In this document: positions 1 through 10,429 of the stretch, piece after piece
How the letters are laid out: the number at the start of each line of letters is the position of its first letter
Position numbering within the stretch: position 1 is the stretch's first letter
Origin: Diphasiastrum complanatum
Taxonomy: Eukaryota; Streptophyta; Lycopodiopsida; Lycopodiales; Lycopodiaceae
Length of the DNA: 64,000 bases
Assembly (NCBI GenBank): GCA_029204225.1
Contig: CM055101.1
Coordinates: forward strand, 57,786,920-57,850,919
Reading direction: 5' to 3'
Notes under the pieces: generated by a model
The model's database searches: none
Seen by the model: the letters and a program-made list of their open reading frames with translations, nothing else
What the model was told of the DNA's origin: nothing
Translations under genes and position numbers: made by a program

Positions 1-1100
1 CTTCCCATAAAAGCAGCTGGAGCAATAGAAGCTGTGCAAGAAAGACCAACACCTCCGGACGAAGCGGGAAGAGAGACTTGCCGCTTAACGAACTGACCAT
101 TGGGAATACGAAAGGATTCTGAACCCATCAAGCGACCCAGAATATCTGATAAAGTATTATCGAAATCCTGTAGCAAAGTCAAAACATCAAGAGAGGGAGG
201 AACACACCGTAGAATATAACTTGGCCGTTGAGCGAAGCATTGAGTGAGAATCCCTAGAGCAACTTGAGCATTGCCAAGCTTTGGTAGCAGATCAGCGTGA
301 CAAAGATGTGCGTCCAAAGTGTCCCGCAAAGAGGAAGCCACAAAATCCGAGAAACCTATAGGAATACCAAGCACTCTAATCCCATCAACCGGAGTATTGA
401 AGCCTGTAGGTAAAGGGAGCTCATGAAGGAGGCCCTGAGGACACCAAGCAACGCACTTAGAGGGATTGACAGTGAGGCCCAAAGCCGAAAGTTGCTGAGA
501 TAAATGTAGGAAAGCCGGAAAGACGTCATTAGTAGGTCCCACAATATGCGTGTCATCAACAATAGAGGGAAATAAACAAGAAGGAAAAGTAGTAGAAGAA
601 GCACACAATGCCCGAAAGTGCGCCAAAGCAAAAAGAACACCACCCAAGGGATCACCTTGTCTGATACCATCAGTAGACGAGATAACTGAAACATCACGTA
701 AGCGAGAAGCATGACTGAAACATAGAGGTGCATCCATGGAATAAAAATAGCGAACAAACGGGATGAGCTGAGCGAGAGGACCGTGAGCCGCACGAAGTTC
801 TTCGAAAATGGCCCCTCGGGAAATAGAATTGAAAGCATTTTTAACATCCACTTGAAGGACAACCCAATCTAGATGAAGATCCAAGGTAGCACGCAAAGCA
901 TGTATGATTGTCTCGCAACTGCCAGGAGTAGCACAACCAAACTGATGAGGAAATAGGTGGTCATGAAAACTGTCACGAAGCTGAAAACCAAGAGCCCTAG
1001 AAACCAATCTGTATAAAACCTCTCCAACAGCAATGGGACGCACTCCACCGCCAGGCTTATCCAAGGCTATCAAACGAGCAGACCAAGAATACGAGCAATA
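1..1100 (-). pseudogene. Reverse transcriptase part of a non-LTR retrotransposon
   Basis: One minus-strand frame stays open from about 1095 to the window edge without an ATG. It encodes a reverse transcriptase: a fingers motif KPGGGVRPIAVGE (near 1050), QVDVKNAFNS as palm motif A (near 850), GIRQGDPLGG as motif B (near 650), and VDDTHI (near 555) in place of the usual F/YADD. RVLGIPIGF (near 365) is the typical post-palm segment. The GIRQGDP and GxPIG motifs are those of LINE/R2-like enzymes, not LTR elements. The upstream frame (1070-1672) runs into a stop at 1070, so one frameshift near 1080-1115 separates the two parts. The C-terminal end lies outside the window. Clade assignment (R2-like because of the N-terminal zinc finger) is tentative. 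Confidence 0.85.
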
Positions 1101-2299
1101 GAAAGAGGAATATAGCCACATGCTACGGAAGAGCAAACTTGAAAGAGCAAACCAAACCCGCTAGCAGAGTCATCAAGAGAAAAACAGTCACGAAGATGCT
1201 CGAAAACCATACCAGAAGGACCCCCAATTGACAAATGAGGGCTGCGCAGAAAAGCATTAAGAAAATGAGGTTCTGAGAGCTGCAAATCAGAATCAGGTTC
1301 AAAGTCCTCAACAAAAGAAGGAAGGGAGTCATTTGCCGGTGGGTGAAGAAGCTCCAAAGCCTGAAGGGTGGCAGCAGAAGGAGTAGCTGGACTTGTAGGA
1401 GCTAGAGCACGAGCTGCACGAGAATACTCACCCACTTGCCCAAGTAAAACACAGCGACGCAACCGACGATGAACAGGGGGTATAGAAACACCATCCGAAG
1501 TCGAAACCCACTGAGCAGCAAGCGCATGACAGCGAAGGAAATGCTCTTCTTGTAGATTTTCCCAATCTCCTGACATAAAGCGACGAATCTTGTTGCGAGT
1601 TTCCCTATGACCAGCATCACCACCCCGAGGAGGCAGAGGCAAATACCAGAGAGGAAAAAGCAAAAAGGCATGCTAAGCTGCAATATCAGAAGGGTTGGAA
1701 ACCAGACGAGACAAAGGTAAGGACAAAGCTCTCTGGACATCTAAGCGCAAGGCAAAGGGAATGTGTGCATAAAGACGAGGACGAGGAAAACCGAAGTGAA
1801 AAGCGGTCAAAATATCAAGGGAGCGAATCCAGGTCCAAGCCGAGTCGGGTGGCGAAGTGGGAGCAGGATGAGGTGCAAGGTCGACATTGGTTAATGCGAG
1901 TTGTTGACGAAAAACAGAGCAAGCATTATGATGGCGAGAAAGACCGGCACCTTGCACATAAAGGCGACCACAGCCTGCACATGGAACACGGGGGTGAGAA
2001 GAGGAAGAAGGAGAAAGCTGAGAAACAGAAAGAGAGGAAGAAAGCTGATGGCAAAGATGGGGCGGACAGTAGGGCACCACCTGGCCAGAGGAGACAAGCA
2101 AGGAATCTGCAACATCACGGTGGGCTTCACGACGCGCGCAAGAAGGGGAAGCACTAGAAGGATGCTCTGAGGGGGAAGCAGGTCTCTTTTCTCCACATCG
2201 AACAAGAGGATTGAAATCCGGGAGTCGCAAAGGATGAGAAGATTCTTGAGGAACCATATTGACAGGTAAAGATCCAGCCGCTGTCTCCGAAGATTCCAA
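1070..2299 (-). pseudogene. N-terminal zinc-finger part of the same non-LTR retrotransposon
   Basis: One reading frame runs from an ATG at 2299 to a stop at 1070, broken only by a single in-frame TAG at 1673-1675. The first 208 residues are rich in Pro and Ser and contain a CCHC finger (CAGC, 12 residues, then HHNAC) near residue 105, as in the nucleic-acid-binding N-termini of R2-like elements. The second part includes a LELLHPP region and IGGPSGMVFEHLRD, the usual lead-in to the reverse transcriptase domain in this group. The protein then has to shift frame to enter the reverse transcriptase. Stop plus frameshift make this an inactive copy. No target duplication or 3' tail can be judged because the 3' end is cut off by the window. 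Confidence 0.75.
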
Positions 2300-2357
2300 A
2301 AATTAGTGTGAGGTTCCTTTACTTCTGACCTCACCTCAACTGCCAAAAGGGGCTACT

Positions 2358-2372
2358 TTTCTGGAGTCTTCT
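2358..2372 (+). promoter_or_regulatory. Heat-shock element of small HSP gene 1
   Basis: Three adjoining 5-bp units, TTTCT GGAGT CTTCT, fit the alternating nTTCn-nGAAn-nTTCn heat-shock-factor site with one mismatch (GAG for GAA). It lies 81 bp upstream of the TATA box. The weaker motif GAAGATTCC at about 2289 lies inside retrotransposon sequence. Confidence 0.6.
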
Positions 2373-2375
2373 ACA

Positions 2376-2378
<3 letters not shown>

Positions 2379-2416
<38 letters not shown>
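2379..2416 (+). repeat. (CT)19 microsatellite
   Basis: Uninterrupted CT dinucleotides between the heat-shock element and the TATA box of small HSP gene 1. CT/GA tracts are common in plant core promoters; a role here is not shown. Confidence 0.95.
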
Positions 2417-2418
<2 letters not shown>

Positions 2419-2452
2419 CTTTCTAGTGCTTTCTTCATCCATGCTTCTATTC

Positions 2453-2459
2453 TATATAT
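2453..2459 (+). promoter_or_regulatory. TATA box of small HSP gene 1
   Basis: TATATAT in a TCTATATATCCCC context. Transcription would start near 2485, giving a 5' leader of about 280 nt before the ATG at 2768. The paralogue has the same CTCTATATAT motif at 39376. Confidence 0.6.
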
Positions 2460-2520
2460 CCCCTCGCACGTTACAACAATACATCGTCTCTCTACATATA
2501 TATTTCTCATAGTCCTCATT

Positions 2521-2638
2521 CTTCCGTAGCTTGCAATATTTCAGTGAGTTCTCGACGAGGTATCTACAGCTACGCGGTTCTTCCATAGCTTGCAATATTT
2601 CAGTGAGTTCTCGACGAGGTATCTACAGCTACGGGGTC
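2521..2638 (+). repeat. 59-bp tandem duplication in the 5' leader of small HSP gene 1
   Basis: Two nearly identical 59-bp units (2521-2579 and 2580-2638), starting CTTCCGTAGC and CTTCCATAGC. The paralogous leader at about 39420-39480 has only one diverged copy, so the duplication is specific to gene 1. Confidence 0.9.
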
Positions 2639-2767
2639 ATAGTAATTGATATAATCTCTACATTCAGGATTCTCAATTCATCAACTCTCACCATCTAGAA
2701 TATCTTAGCAATCGCAGACAGCAATTTATTTCTGAGAAGGAAGTTGTTTTACCTCTTTTGGCTGGAT

Positions 2768-3423
2768 ATGGCTTTGACCCCATTCTTCTTTGGACGAGAT
2801 CAAAGTATTTTTGATCCCTTGGATAGATTTTTGGAGCCTTTTGACAGATTTCCTCTGTTGGACAACGCACCTTCTCGACAGTTTGCCCAGGATGTGAGCG
2901 CCATTGCCTGTACTCGAGTAGACTGGCTTGAAACTCCGGAGGCTCACATTTTCAAAGCCGATCTACCAGGTACTTCATTGTTACTGATCTCGGCATATAC
3001 CTCATGACTTTGTGCTCATAATGTTGAATAAGCTTTCTCAACCTGGCTTATTGCCGAGAATTTTCATGATTAGTAGTTTTTGTTGTTCGTCTTGTCCGAT
3101 TTATCTGAATCTATTGAATGTGTCGTGATAATTTGTGGCTGTATCGGATTTCAGGGTTGAAAAAGGAAGACGTAAAGGTTCAGGTGGAAGATGGACGTAC
3201 GCTACAAATAAGCGGAGAACGCAAGAAAGAGGAGGTGGAGAAGACAGACAAATGGCATCGGGTGGAGCGAACGCAGGGCAGTTTTTTGCGACGCTTCCGC
3301 TTACCAGAAAATGCGAAAGTGGAGGAAGTGAAGGCGAAGGTCGAGGATGGAGTACTCACCGTCACTGTTCCCAAAATCGAGAAACCTAAGCACGAAGTGA
3401 AGCCCATCGAAATCTCCAGCTAA
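2768..3423 (+). CDS. Class I cytosolic small heat-shock protein (about 17 kDa), gene 1
   Basis: ATP-independent chaperone that binds unfolding proteins in the cytosol. Exon 1 is 2768-2969 and exon 2 is 3155-3423, joined across a 185-bp GT-AG intron; the joined product is 156 residues, normal for class I. Residues 1-20 carry the class I start [12 protein letters not shown] and SIFDPLD. The alpha-crystallin domain begins at TRVDW and [14 protein letters not shown], then [34 protein letters not shown] and GVLTVTVPK. The tail is EISS. The start is set by the paralogue, which begins with the same MALTPF; an in-frame ATG 24 bp upstream is not conserved. The intron splits the Gly codon of ADLPG/LKKED. 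Promoter has a heat-shock element and TATA box, so heat induction is expected. Confidence 0.95.
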
Positions 3424-5079
3424 ATTGCAACGGCATGGTACATGCGAGATAATAGAGCACATCAGATGCTCGAACAACATACGTATAGGCTATAGCTCAA
3501 TTTCCTTGATCCGCTTGTCGCGTTCCTGCAACCAATAAGAATGAGTACAGTGTCCATAATTATGAAGCACTTGAATGCCGACGGACACGACTTAGAGAGA
3601 CTCTGTATTAAGTTTTGCTATTAGTAATATACTACTTAGCCTTCCAAAGGTTTTCAGTCATGATGAATGTGCGCATGATGACTTTGATTTTTGCGAATCG
3701 TATCAGATACGGTGTATCGTCTCTGAGATTGTAGATGTCTAGTGTGTCTTGTTAGTTTTGTGAACGTGTGTTCTGTTATCTACTCGCACAATACCAAGCT
3801 AATACCTTATCATCAGTGGTACGAATGGCAGCCGAAATCCATCATTTTCCAGTTTTTTCATCTCAGCGTAAAGCACCTCAAAAAAATTTTCAGTGTATTT
3901 TGAAGTAACCTTAATTGCAAGAATATGACAGCTGTAGCAAGTTCACACTCTGTAAGGTTCCTCTTAAGAAATTGTTTTAGCACAGGTAAAACAATGAGAG
4001 ATGTTTCTACCATCAGTAAAAAAATATTACCTGATGTAAAAAAAATTCACTCACTGTAAGCAAAAAATTACTTTACTGTAAAAATTCTCTTATATATAAC
4101 GATCCTGAAAATTTAAGTGAGAAAACTTTTTTTATTAAGAATCTCTCTTCTTCCACACGGATGAAAATTATCTTCAAAGATGTTTTGTATGGCAACTAAC
4201 TCCAGCTATTTCCAATCCAATCTGTTACCCTTCCAAGAAATGCCAATGACAACAATTTTGTCTTTTAGGAAGTGTTGAGCAACGTTTCTTTGTTTTGTCC
4301 TTCTAGAAATCACTTATTGCTCAGGTATAGATAGGGCTGTCAAGCGATGAGGAAGTTTCTGTCAGCAGCGATGAAGGCTTTTTCAAGGTGTAGACAAGCA
4401 ACGTCCCTACTAGTGGTTGCGATGGGGTGTTGGAGCTTCAATCAGCAAGTGTGTTTGCTCTGATCAGCGAAAGAGTGTTTAAATGATGGCTTCTAAGAAT
4501 ACACCGTTAACTGTTAACATCTGCTTTCACAACACAGTTGCAGACATGTACTACATTCCATAAAATCCACTTCTTCATAGCATTGATTGCCTTTTGTATA
4601 GAAAGAGCTCTAGTCAAACTCTCTCCTCAAATACCTCTCATAGCTATGATTTCGAGCGTGGAAGCATATGCCAAAGAAACCTGCCAAGACTGAGGGAGCT
4701 CCATAGCCAATCCGTCGTCGGCCATCACTTCAGGTTTTGGCCCATCTCAAAATCCCATAAACAGGTTCTTGGCACAACGTAATTTACGTCAAACAAATAC
4801 ATCATATGATTGCTTTGTGCTTTATAGACAATCTCAATCCAAAATACTATCACGACATAAATAGTCTTCCATAAACAGCAAAATATTAACTCAGAACTGA
4901 GAATTTAAGTTATATAAAGATCTAGATTAGAAGAAGATTCATCAATTCAAATTGCTACTACATGCAAAGGCAGCTGTTTGATCAACAATATATCAAACCT
5001 ACATAGCTCTCAATACAGATAAAGTAGGTGGAATGCTGATCACATACTGCGAGAAGTAATTAGTGATAAGAATCTTCTG
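3424..5079. other. AT-rich intergenic sequence downstream of small HSP gene 1
   Basis: The first 350 bp (3' UTR and flank) match the flank of small HSP gene 2, including a shared AAGTTTTGCTATTAGTAATA block near 3610. From about 3750 onward the sequence is AT-rich, with no convincing gene. Short open frames here have no recognisable domain. Confidence 0.5.
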
Positions 5080-5364
5080 ATGATGAAGAAGGTTGGATAT
5101 GCGATTGATGACATCAATATCAAAAATCCTGCTTACAGATCCAGTCAATGTTCAAGTACTTCTGCAACTATGCAAGACCGTCCCAAACCTCAAAATTCAC
5201 CCATTGCACAAACTTTGGTGAATAAAAAACCCAAAGGAGCTAAAAATTTCGGTATTGAAGAATCATTGTTTCACTATACTACAAAGTTGCGCACAAAGGC
5301 CATAATCATCCTGGGAAACTTTATAGTCATCAAAAATTATGAACGGATGTTCATTCAATGCTAA
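5080..5364 (+). CDS. Hypothetical 94-residue open frame
   Basis: Open frame of 94 residues with no domain I recognise, rich in Asn, Ser and Lys. It lies immediately upstream of the 5392-5745 coding-like segment and may be an exon or remnant of the same unidentified sequence. It may equally be chance in AT-rich DNA. Confidence 0.2.
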   Translation: MMKKVGYAIDDINIKNPAYRSSQCSSTSATMQDRPKPQNSPIAQTLVNKKPKGAKNFGIEESLFHYTTKLRTKAIIILGNFIVIKNYERMFIQC

Positions 5365-5391
5365 AAACAGACAAGCTTATTAAAGAACTTT

Positions 5392-5745
5392 ATGAGGCCA
5401 TACTTAAATCTGCAATCTAATATTTTGGAAATATGTGCCTCTAAACAAAGAAAAATGACAGGCCAAAAAAAAAGAGACAATATCAAGTTCATACAGAAAG
5501 CGACAAAAACGTTGTTATCAGATAACTGGAAAACTGAGCAACTGATTATCCAACAGAAATCTGAAAATTTGAGTACACTTGGATTTGCCAACAGAAGCTC
5601 ATCCCGTTACAAAAAACTAAAGTGGTATGACGATGTTGTAGAAAGTCGCACAGTTGCGAACAACTCACAGAGTTGTGAATGAGCGTTTAATTGATCACGC
5701 AGATCATCGCTATGACTCAGATGGAGAAACGAAATTTGATAGATC
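5392..5745 (+). pseudogene. Unidentified coding-like sequence, copy 1
   Basis: Open frame of 96 residues (5392-5682), Lys-rich and hydrophilic, with WKTEQ near its middle. A second frame (about 5655-5745) carries on the similarity. The segment aligns at DNA level with 6650-6900: both contain TGGAAAACTGAGC, a GGATTTG..AACA stretch, and an ACAGTTGC to ACTCACAGAG stretch in the same order. The two copies are therefore diverged duplicates. I recognise no family. Different frames stay open in the two copies, which suggests decay or a multi-exon gene. Confidence 0.3.
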
Positions 5746-5941
5746 CTGAAAAAAGAAATGGGATTTGGCTCATAATGATGTCATATCATAATTGAATTTA
5801 GTTTCTAAGGCCCAATAAATGTCAACTACTACAACAAGAATGGATTGAATCAGCACATTCTCAAAATTATTTTCTGACTAACATTCAGAATCAGCACCTG
5901 TACAGTTGAAGCAAGTAGAGAAAAAGTAATTCGTCGGCAAG

Positions 5942-6094
5942 ATGCCCTACAGTCGCAGGTTAGATTTGCATGGTAAAATCAAGGATGCAAAAACTGGAGA
6001 ATACAATGAGAGAGATCCCGCAAGCCATGGTGTCAAAGCTTGCATTCTTGAAATTAGAACTTGTCTCTGCTATCTAGATCCAGTTACAGGTTAG
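5942..6094 (+). CDS. Hypothetical 50-residue open frame
   Basis: ATG at 5942 followed by 50 codons to a TAG at 6092. The product is hydrophilic and ends LDPVTG; I recognise no domain. Its last part lies in the 189-bp tandem duplication. CAGGTTAG near the end could be a splice donor, so it might be an exon. Low confidence. Confidence 0.2.
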   Translation: MPYSRRLDLHGKIKDAKTGEYNERDPASHGVKACILEIRTCLCYLDPVTG

Positions 6095-6455
6095 CTGACC
6101 CAATTTTTCGTCTGTTGTATTAACATGAGCTCAATAACATAACTATAGTTGCAAGCCCGAAATCTCATGTAGATGTCTGATGCACAAGTTGCATAAATTT
6201 GGTGAATTAGAGAACAAACAACAAGCATGGATTACTGAAACAAGCCACTTAAATATGAATGACCAAATCCAGTTACAGGTTAGCTGACCCAATTTTTCGT
6301 CTGTTGTATTAACATGAGCTCAATAACATAACTATAGTTGCAAGCCCGAAATCTCATGTAGATGTCTGATGCACAAGTTGCATAAATTTGGTGAATTAGA
6401 GAACAAACAACAAGCATGGATTACTGAAACAAGCCACTTAAATATGAATGACCAA
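6078..6455 (+). repeat. Perfect tandem duplication of a 189-bp unit
   Basis: 6078-6266 is repeated directly as 6267-6455 with no mismatch that I can see. The unit begins ATCCAGTTACAGG and ends AATGACCAA. Identity implies a very recent duplication or an assembly artefact. Confidence 0.9.
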
Positions 6456-6900
6456 AAATCTGGAAAGTCAGATACCGTCGGAGAAAACTCTCAACCAAGA
6501 GAGCTGGTACAGTCACTGTTTTTGTATTTGAAGAGGGTTTTCATAAATTCAATTGAACAACATAATTATTTTCAGCTCTTTTTGAAATATCGTATCATGA
6601 TGTCACTCATTCACAAAAAATCTGATAACTTGCTGAAACAAACAATTGCAAGTTATGTGAGTACGGAAAAAATGACAAGCGCTATATCAGATATATGGAA
6701 AACTGAGCGCGGCCTAATTACCAGTTGGTTAACGTACCTGTCTTCTGGATTTGAGAACAAACACCCATCTATTGGATTTGAGAACAAACACCTGTCTCAT
6801 TACAATAAACCATTACAAGAAACCGTGAGAAAAGGTAGTATGATGGTGTAGGAAGTGAAACAGTTGCAGATTATTAACTCACAGAGCTGCAAATCAGCAA
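6369..6900 (+). pseudogene. Unidentified coding-like sequence, copy 2
   Basis: Open frame of 160 residues (6369-6851) starting inside the second unit of the 189-bp duplication. It contains WKTERG and a doubled GFENKH motif from a 27-bp internal repeat (about 6751-6800). The 6650-6900 part matches copy 1 at 5480-5690, including the sequence just past the stop. No domain is recognised. A SINE has inserted about 30 bp downstream, and TTCACAATCTGAAGATG after it may be further coding remnant. Confidence 0.3.
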
Positions 6901-6931
6901 ATGCCAAAGAGGTAGGCTAGAAAAGTAAATG

Positions 6932-7018
6932 CTTCTTGGTTTCCAAGGGGAGGCTTGAACCTGAGACCAAAGAAACTTTGGATGTCAAGCTAACCAACTG
7001 AGCCAACCCCGTTGGGCT
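6932..7018 (-). mobile_element. tRNA-derived SINE, copy 1 (87 bp)
   Basis: Reads on the minus strand as CCCAACGGGGTTGGC...AACCAAGAAGC and is flanked by a 14-bp target-site duplication TAGAAAAGTAAATG (6918-6931 and 7019-7032). It carries A-box TGGCTCAGTTGG (with one change here) and a B-box-like GGTTCAAGCC. The same element occurs at 40440-40524 and 41232-41316. Confidence 0.85.
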
Positions 7019-7032
7019 TAGAAAAGTAAATG

Positions 7033-8023
<991 letters not shown>

Positions 8024-8424
8024 GAGCTAGGAGAATCTAATTTTTGTTTCCGGTGCTTTTTCTTTTTGCCTAGAAATACTTTGTGTGACATTGCCACGTT
8101 AAAACCATTTTGCCCAAAATCAAACCCTGTAGAGCCTTGCAATTACCATGATAATTGTCAAGCGAGGCTTGATGGGCAAAAAAAAGGCCCTACTTATGTG
8201 CTAGCAAAATGCATGGCAATTGTCTATACGTGTAGTTGTGAATATTAGTATGTTATTAAAAAAACAAAGAAAGAAATGAATATCGTGTACCAACAATATT
8301 ACTATTGGATGTATAGGATGCACACCTTGTTCAACAAGACCATTATAGCCTTGGTGGTATCGAATCTCATATTTTGCATTTCCTCCAAAATCTTCAATTT
8401 ACATCAATTATTTAGTTAAGTCAC

Positions 8425-9125
8425 TTTTAATGACGGTTTTGAGGGTCGTCATTTAATCCATGTCAAGAAAACCAATGGTTGAAATGATGGCCAAAAATCG
8501 TCAATTATGTTGTCTTTAATGACGGCCAACAAAAAGCTGTCATTTATTTATTTTTAATCTAAAAAAAATGACGCCTAAAAACCGTCATTTAAACCATTTG
8601 AAATGACGGTCAAAAACCATCATTTAAATTGACTTAAATGACGACCATTAAAAACTATTTTTTTTATTTTGCCAAAATAGAGAATAAATGATGGCCAAAA
8701 ACCGTCATTTAAATCAACTTAAATGACAACCATTAAAAACTGTCTTTTTTATTTTGCCAAAATGAAGGATAAAGGACGGCCAAAAACCGTCATTTCAGTC
8801 GACTTAAATTGACGGCCAATTAAAAATGTCTTTTTTATTTGTCAAAATGGAGAATAAATGACGGCCATTAAAAACTGTCCTTTTTATTTTGCCAAAACGA
8901 AAAATAAATGACGGCCAAAACCGGTCATTTAGTTGACTTTAATGATTGCCATTAAAACCGCCATTTTTATTTTGTCGAAACAAAAAAATAAATGACAGTA
9001 AAAAACTATCGTTTAAGTCAACGTAAACAATGGCCAATAAAAACCATCTTTTTATGTTGCCAAAATAGGAAAAAAATGACGAACAAAAACCATCATTTAA
9101 TCAACTTAAATGATGACCAAAGAAT
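8425..9125 (+). repeat. Tandem array with an 85-bp unit containing GACGG...CCGTC palindromes
   Basis: Units start with GACGGCCAAAAACCGTCATTT or variants at about 8605, 8690, 8775, 8860, 8910, 8994 and 9078, so the period is 84-85 bp with one short unit of 50 bp. Each unit holds a small palindrome (GACGG...CCGTC), a second TGACGGCCATT motif, and TTTTTATTTTGCCAAAAT. The left part (8425-8600) is more diverged. Dense short palindromic motifs of this kind occur in subterminal regions of some plant DNA transposons (for example CACTA elements), but I see no transposase here. Confidence 0.85.
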
Positions 9126-10429
9126 AGATGGCTCAATTTATAGAGCCTTGGTGATCAAATTGGAGTATACTAGCCTTAGGCCAAGATGTTGTCTAGTTTT
9201 TCGTATAAGTGACTGTCTAACGAGTTTGAATGATCCTATGGAGTGTCGTTTCCATCCAAAACTAAGCCAATAGATTCACAATAGATCTACGACGTTAGAA
9301 AAAGGCCTCTCCTGATATTGGCCACGTCAAACGTGTCTATAAGTGCCAAGATCTCTTGATGTTGTACTTCTAAGGGCTATGACTTAGCCTAACTTGAACA
9401 GTCCATAACTTGACGGTTACTTGCCCTTTCTAACTCGATTCAATTCCTCATGTTTCAATATGATGTTAGCTACTGCTAAAAATTGACCATGCAAATTAAT
9501 CTATTAGAAAACAACCATGGTAGAGTTATATCGGATATGCATATCCCTATGACCAAGCAGGGAGATCCTCGTTATCTTTTATAATAGGCACTAGAACATG
9601 ATAGATTATGTTAGACTGATAAGGCCGATCGTTAAAATAGTATTGCTATTTATAAGACCCCCAAATAGACGTGTGCCTAGAAAGTATCGTAGGCATATTT
9701 CTTATTTTATGAGAGGAATAAAATTTAATTATGTAAAGCCATATTAAGTACTTATATACTTACATGATATAGGAATATGAAATTTGTATAAAGAAAATGA
9801 CTTAAAATATATCAAAAGGAAGAGCAAGTTGACAAATCTAAAATTCCATATCATGATCCCGAGTGGAATAGACCTTGTGAGGTATTGTTTAGAGTAAATT
9901 GTATATGGTAGGAATCTCCTAAGGAAGCTCCTTAGGTGGCATCCTAGTGGCATTTCCACATTACACAAATTACAAGTGGAATAATGCTCTCCACTAGGGG
10001 TCACCATCAAAAGGTGGCTCACTCTACTTTCTTTTAGAGGGGTCTACTTGCATTTATTACTTTGCCTAGAAATACTAGTTCCTACATGGTCATTCCATCT
10101 TCCGGGATTCACCATGAGGCTTACACAGTTCTTGCTTATCATTACTAACTAGTATTCCTCGGCTCTCATACTCGGTTCTCAGTCTTGCGTTCGTCTCATC
10201 TTCTTAAAGAACTCCTTGGTCTAAGGTGAGAGGTGCTCTTGGGTAGCTCTAACCGAGCATCTTGGGGATTCATCATAATCAGCCAATAGTATAGAGAGAA
10301 ACCAACAATCAATTCTCGGGTAGGGAGAGAAAACAAATTTGACTCAAAATGTAGAAAATCTCATTAACTCAAAAAAACTCAAATACAAATGAACTTAGCA
10401 TGCTCTCTAATAGGAACTCGAGGTAGGGA
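9126..10429. other. Non-coding, LTR-like sequence
   Basis: No convincing gene. About 10065-10130 (ACTAGTTCCTACATGGTC..., CTTCCGGGATTCACCATGAGGC) is a diverged match to 42640-42695 (ACTAGCTCCCACATGG..., TTTCGGGAATTACCATGGGGC), so both may be remnants of one LTR family. Otherwise nothing recognised. Confidence 0.4.

Noticed and set aside
356-862. Minus-strand hydrophobic open frame resembling a membrane protein
   Set aside because: It is a shifted frame over reverse transcriptase; the neighbouring frame carries the palm motifs.
1765-2170. Plus-strand Lys/Arg-rich open frames
   Set aside because: They are antisense to the zinc-finger frame of the non-LTR element, whose finger motif and link to reverse transcriptase identify the true strand.
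8345-8365. TGGTATCGAATC as a retrotransposon primer-binding site
   Set aside because: Only the first seven bases fit and no LTR or gag lies next to it.
8425-9125. CRISPR-like array
   Set aside because: Repeats adjoin with no unique spacers, and the sequence is plant nuclear DNA.
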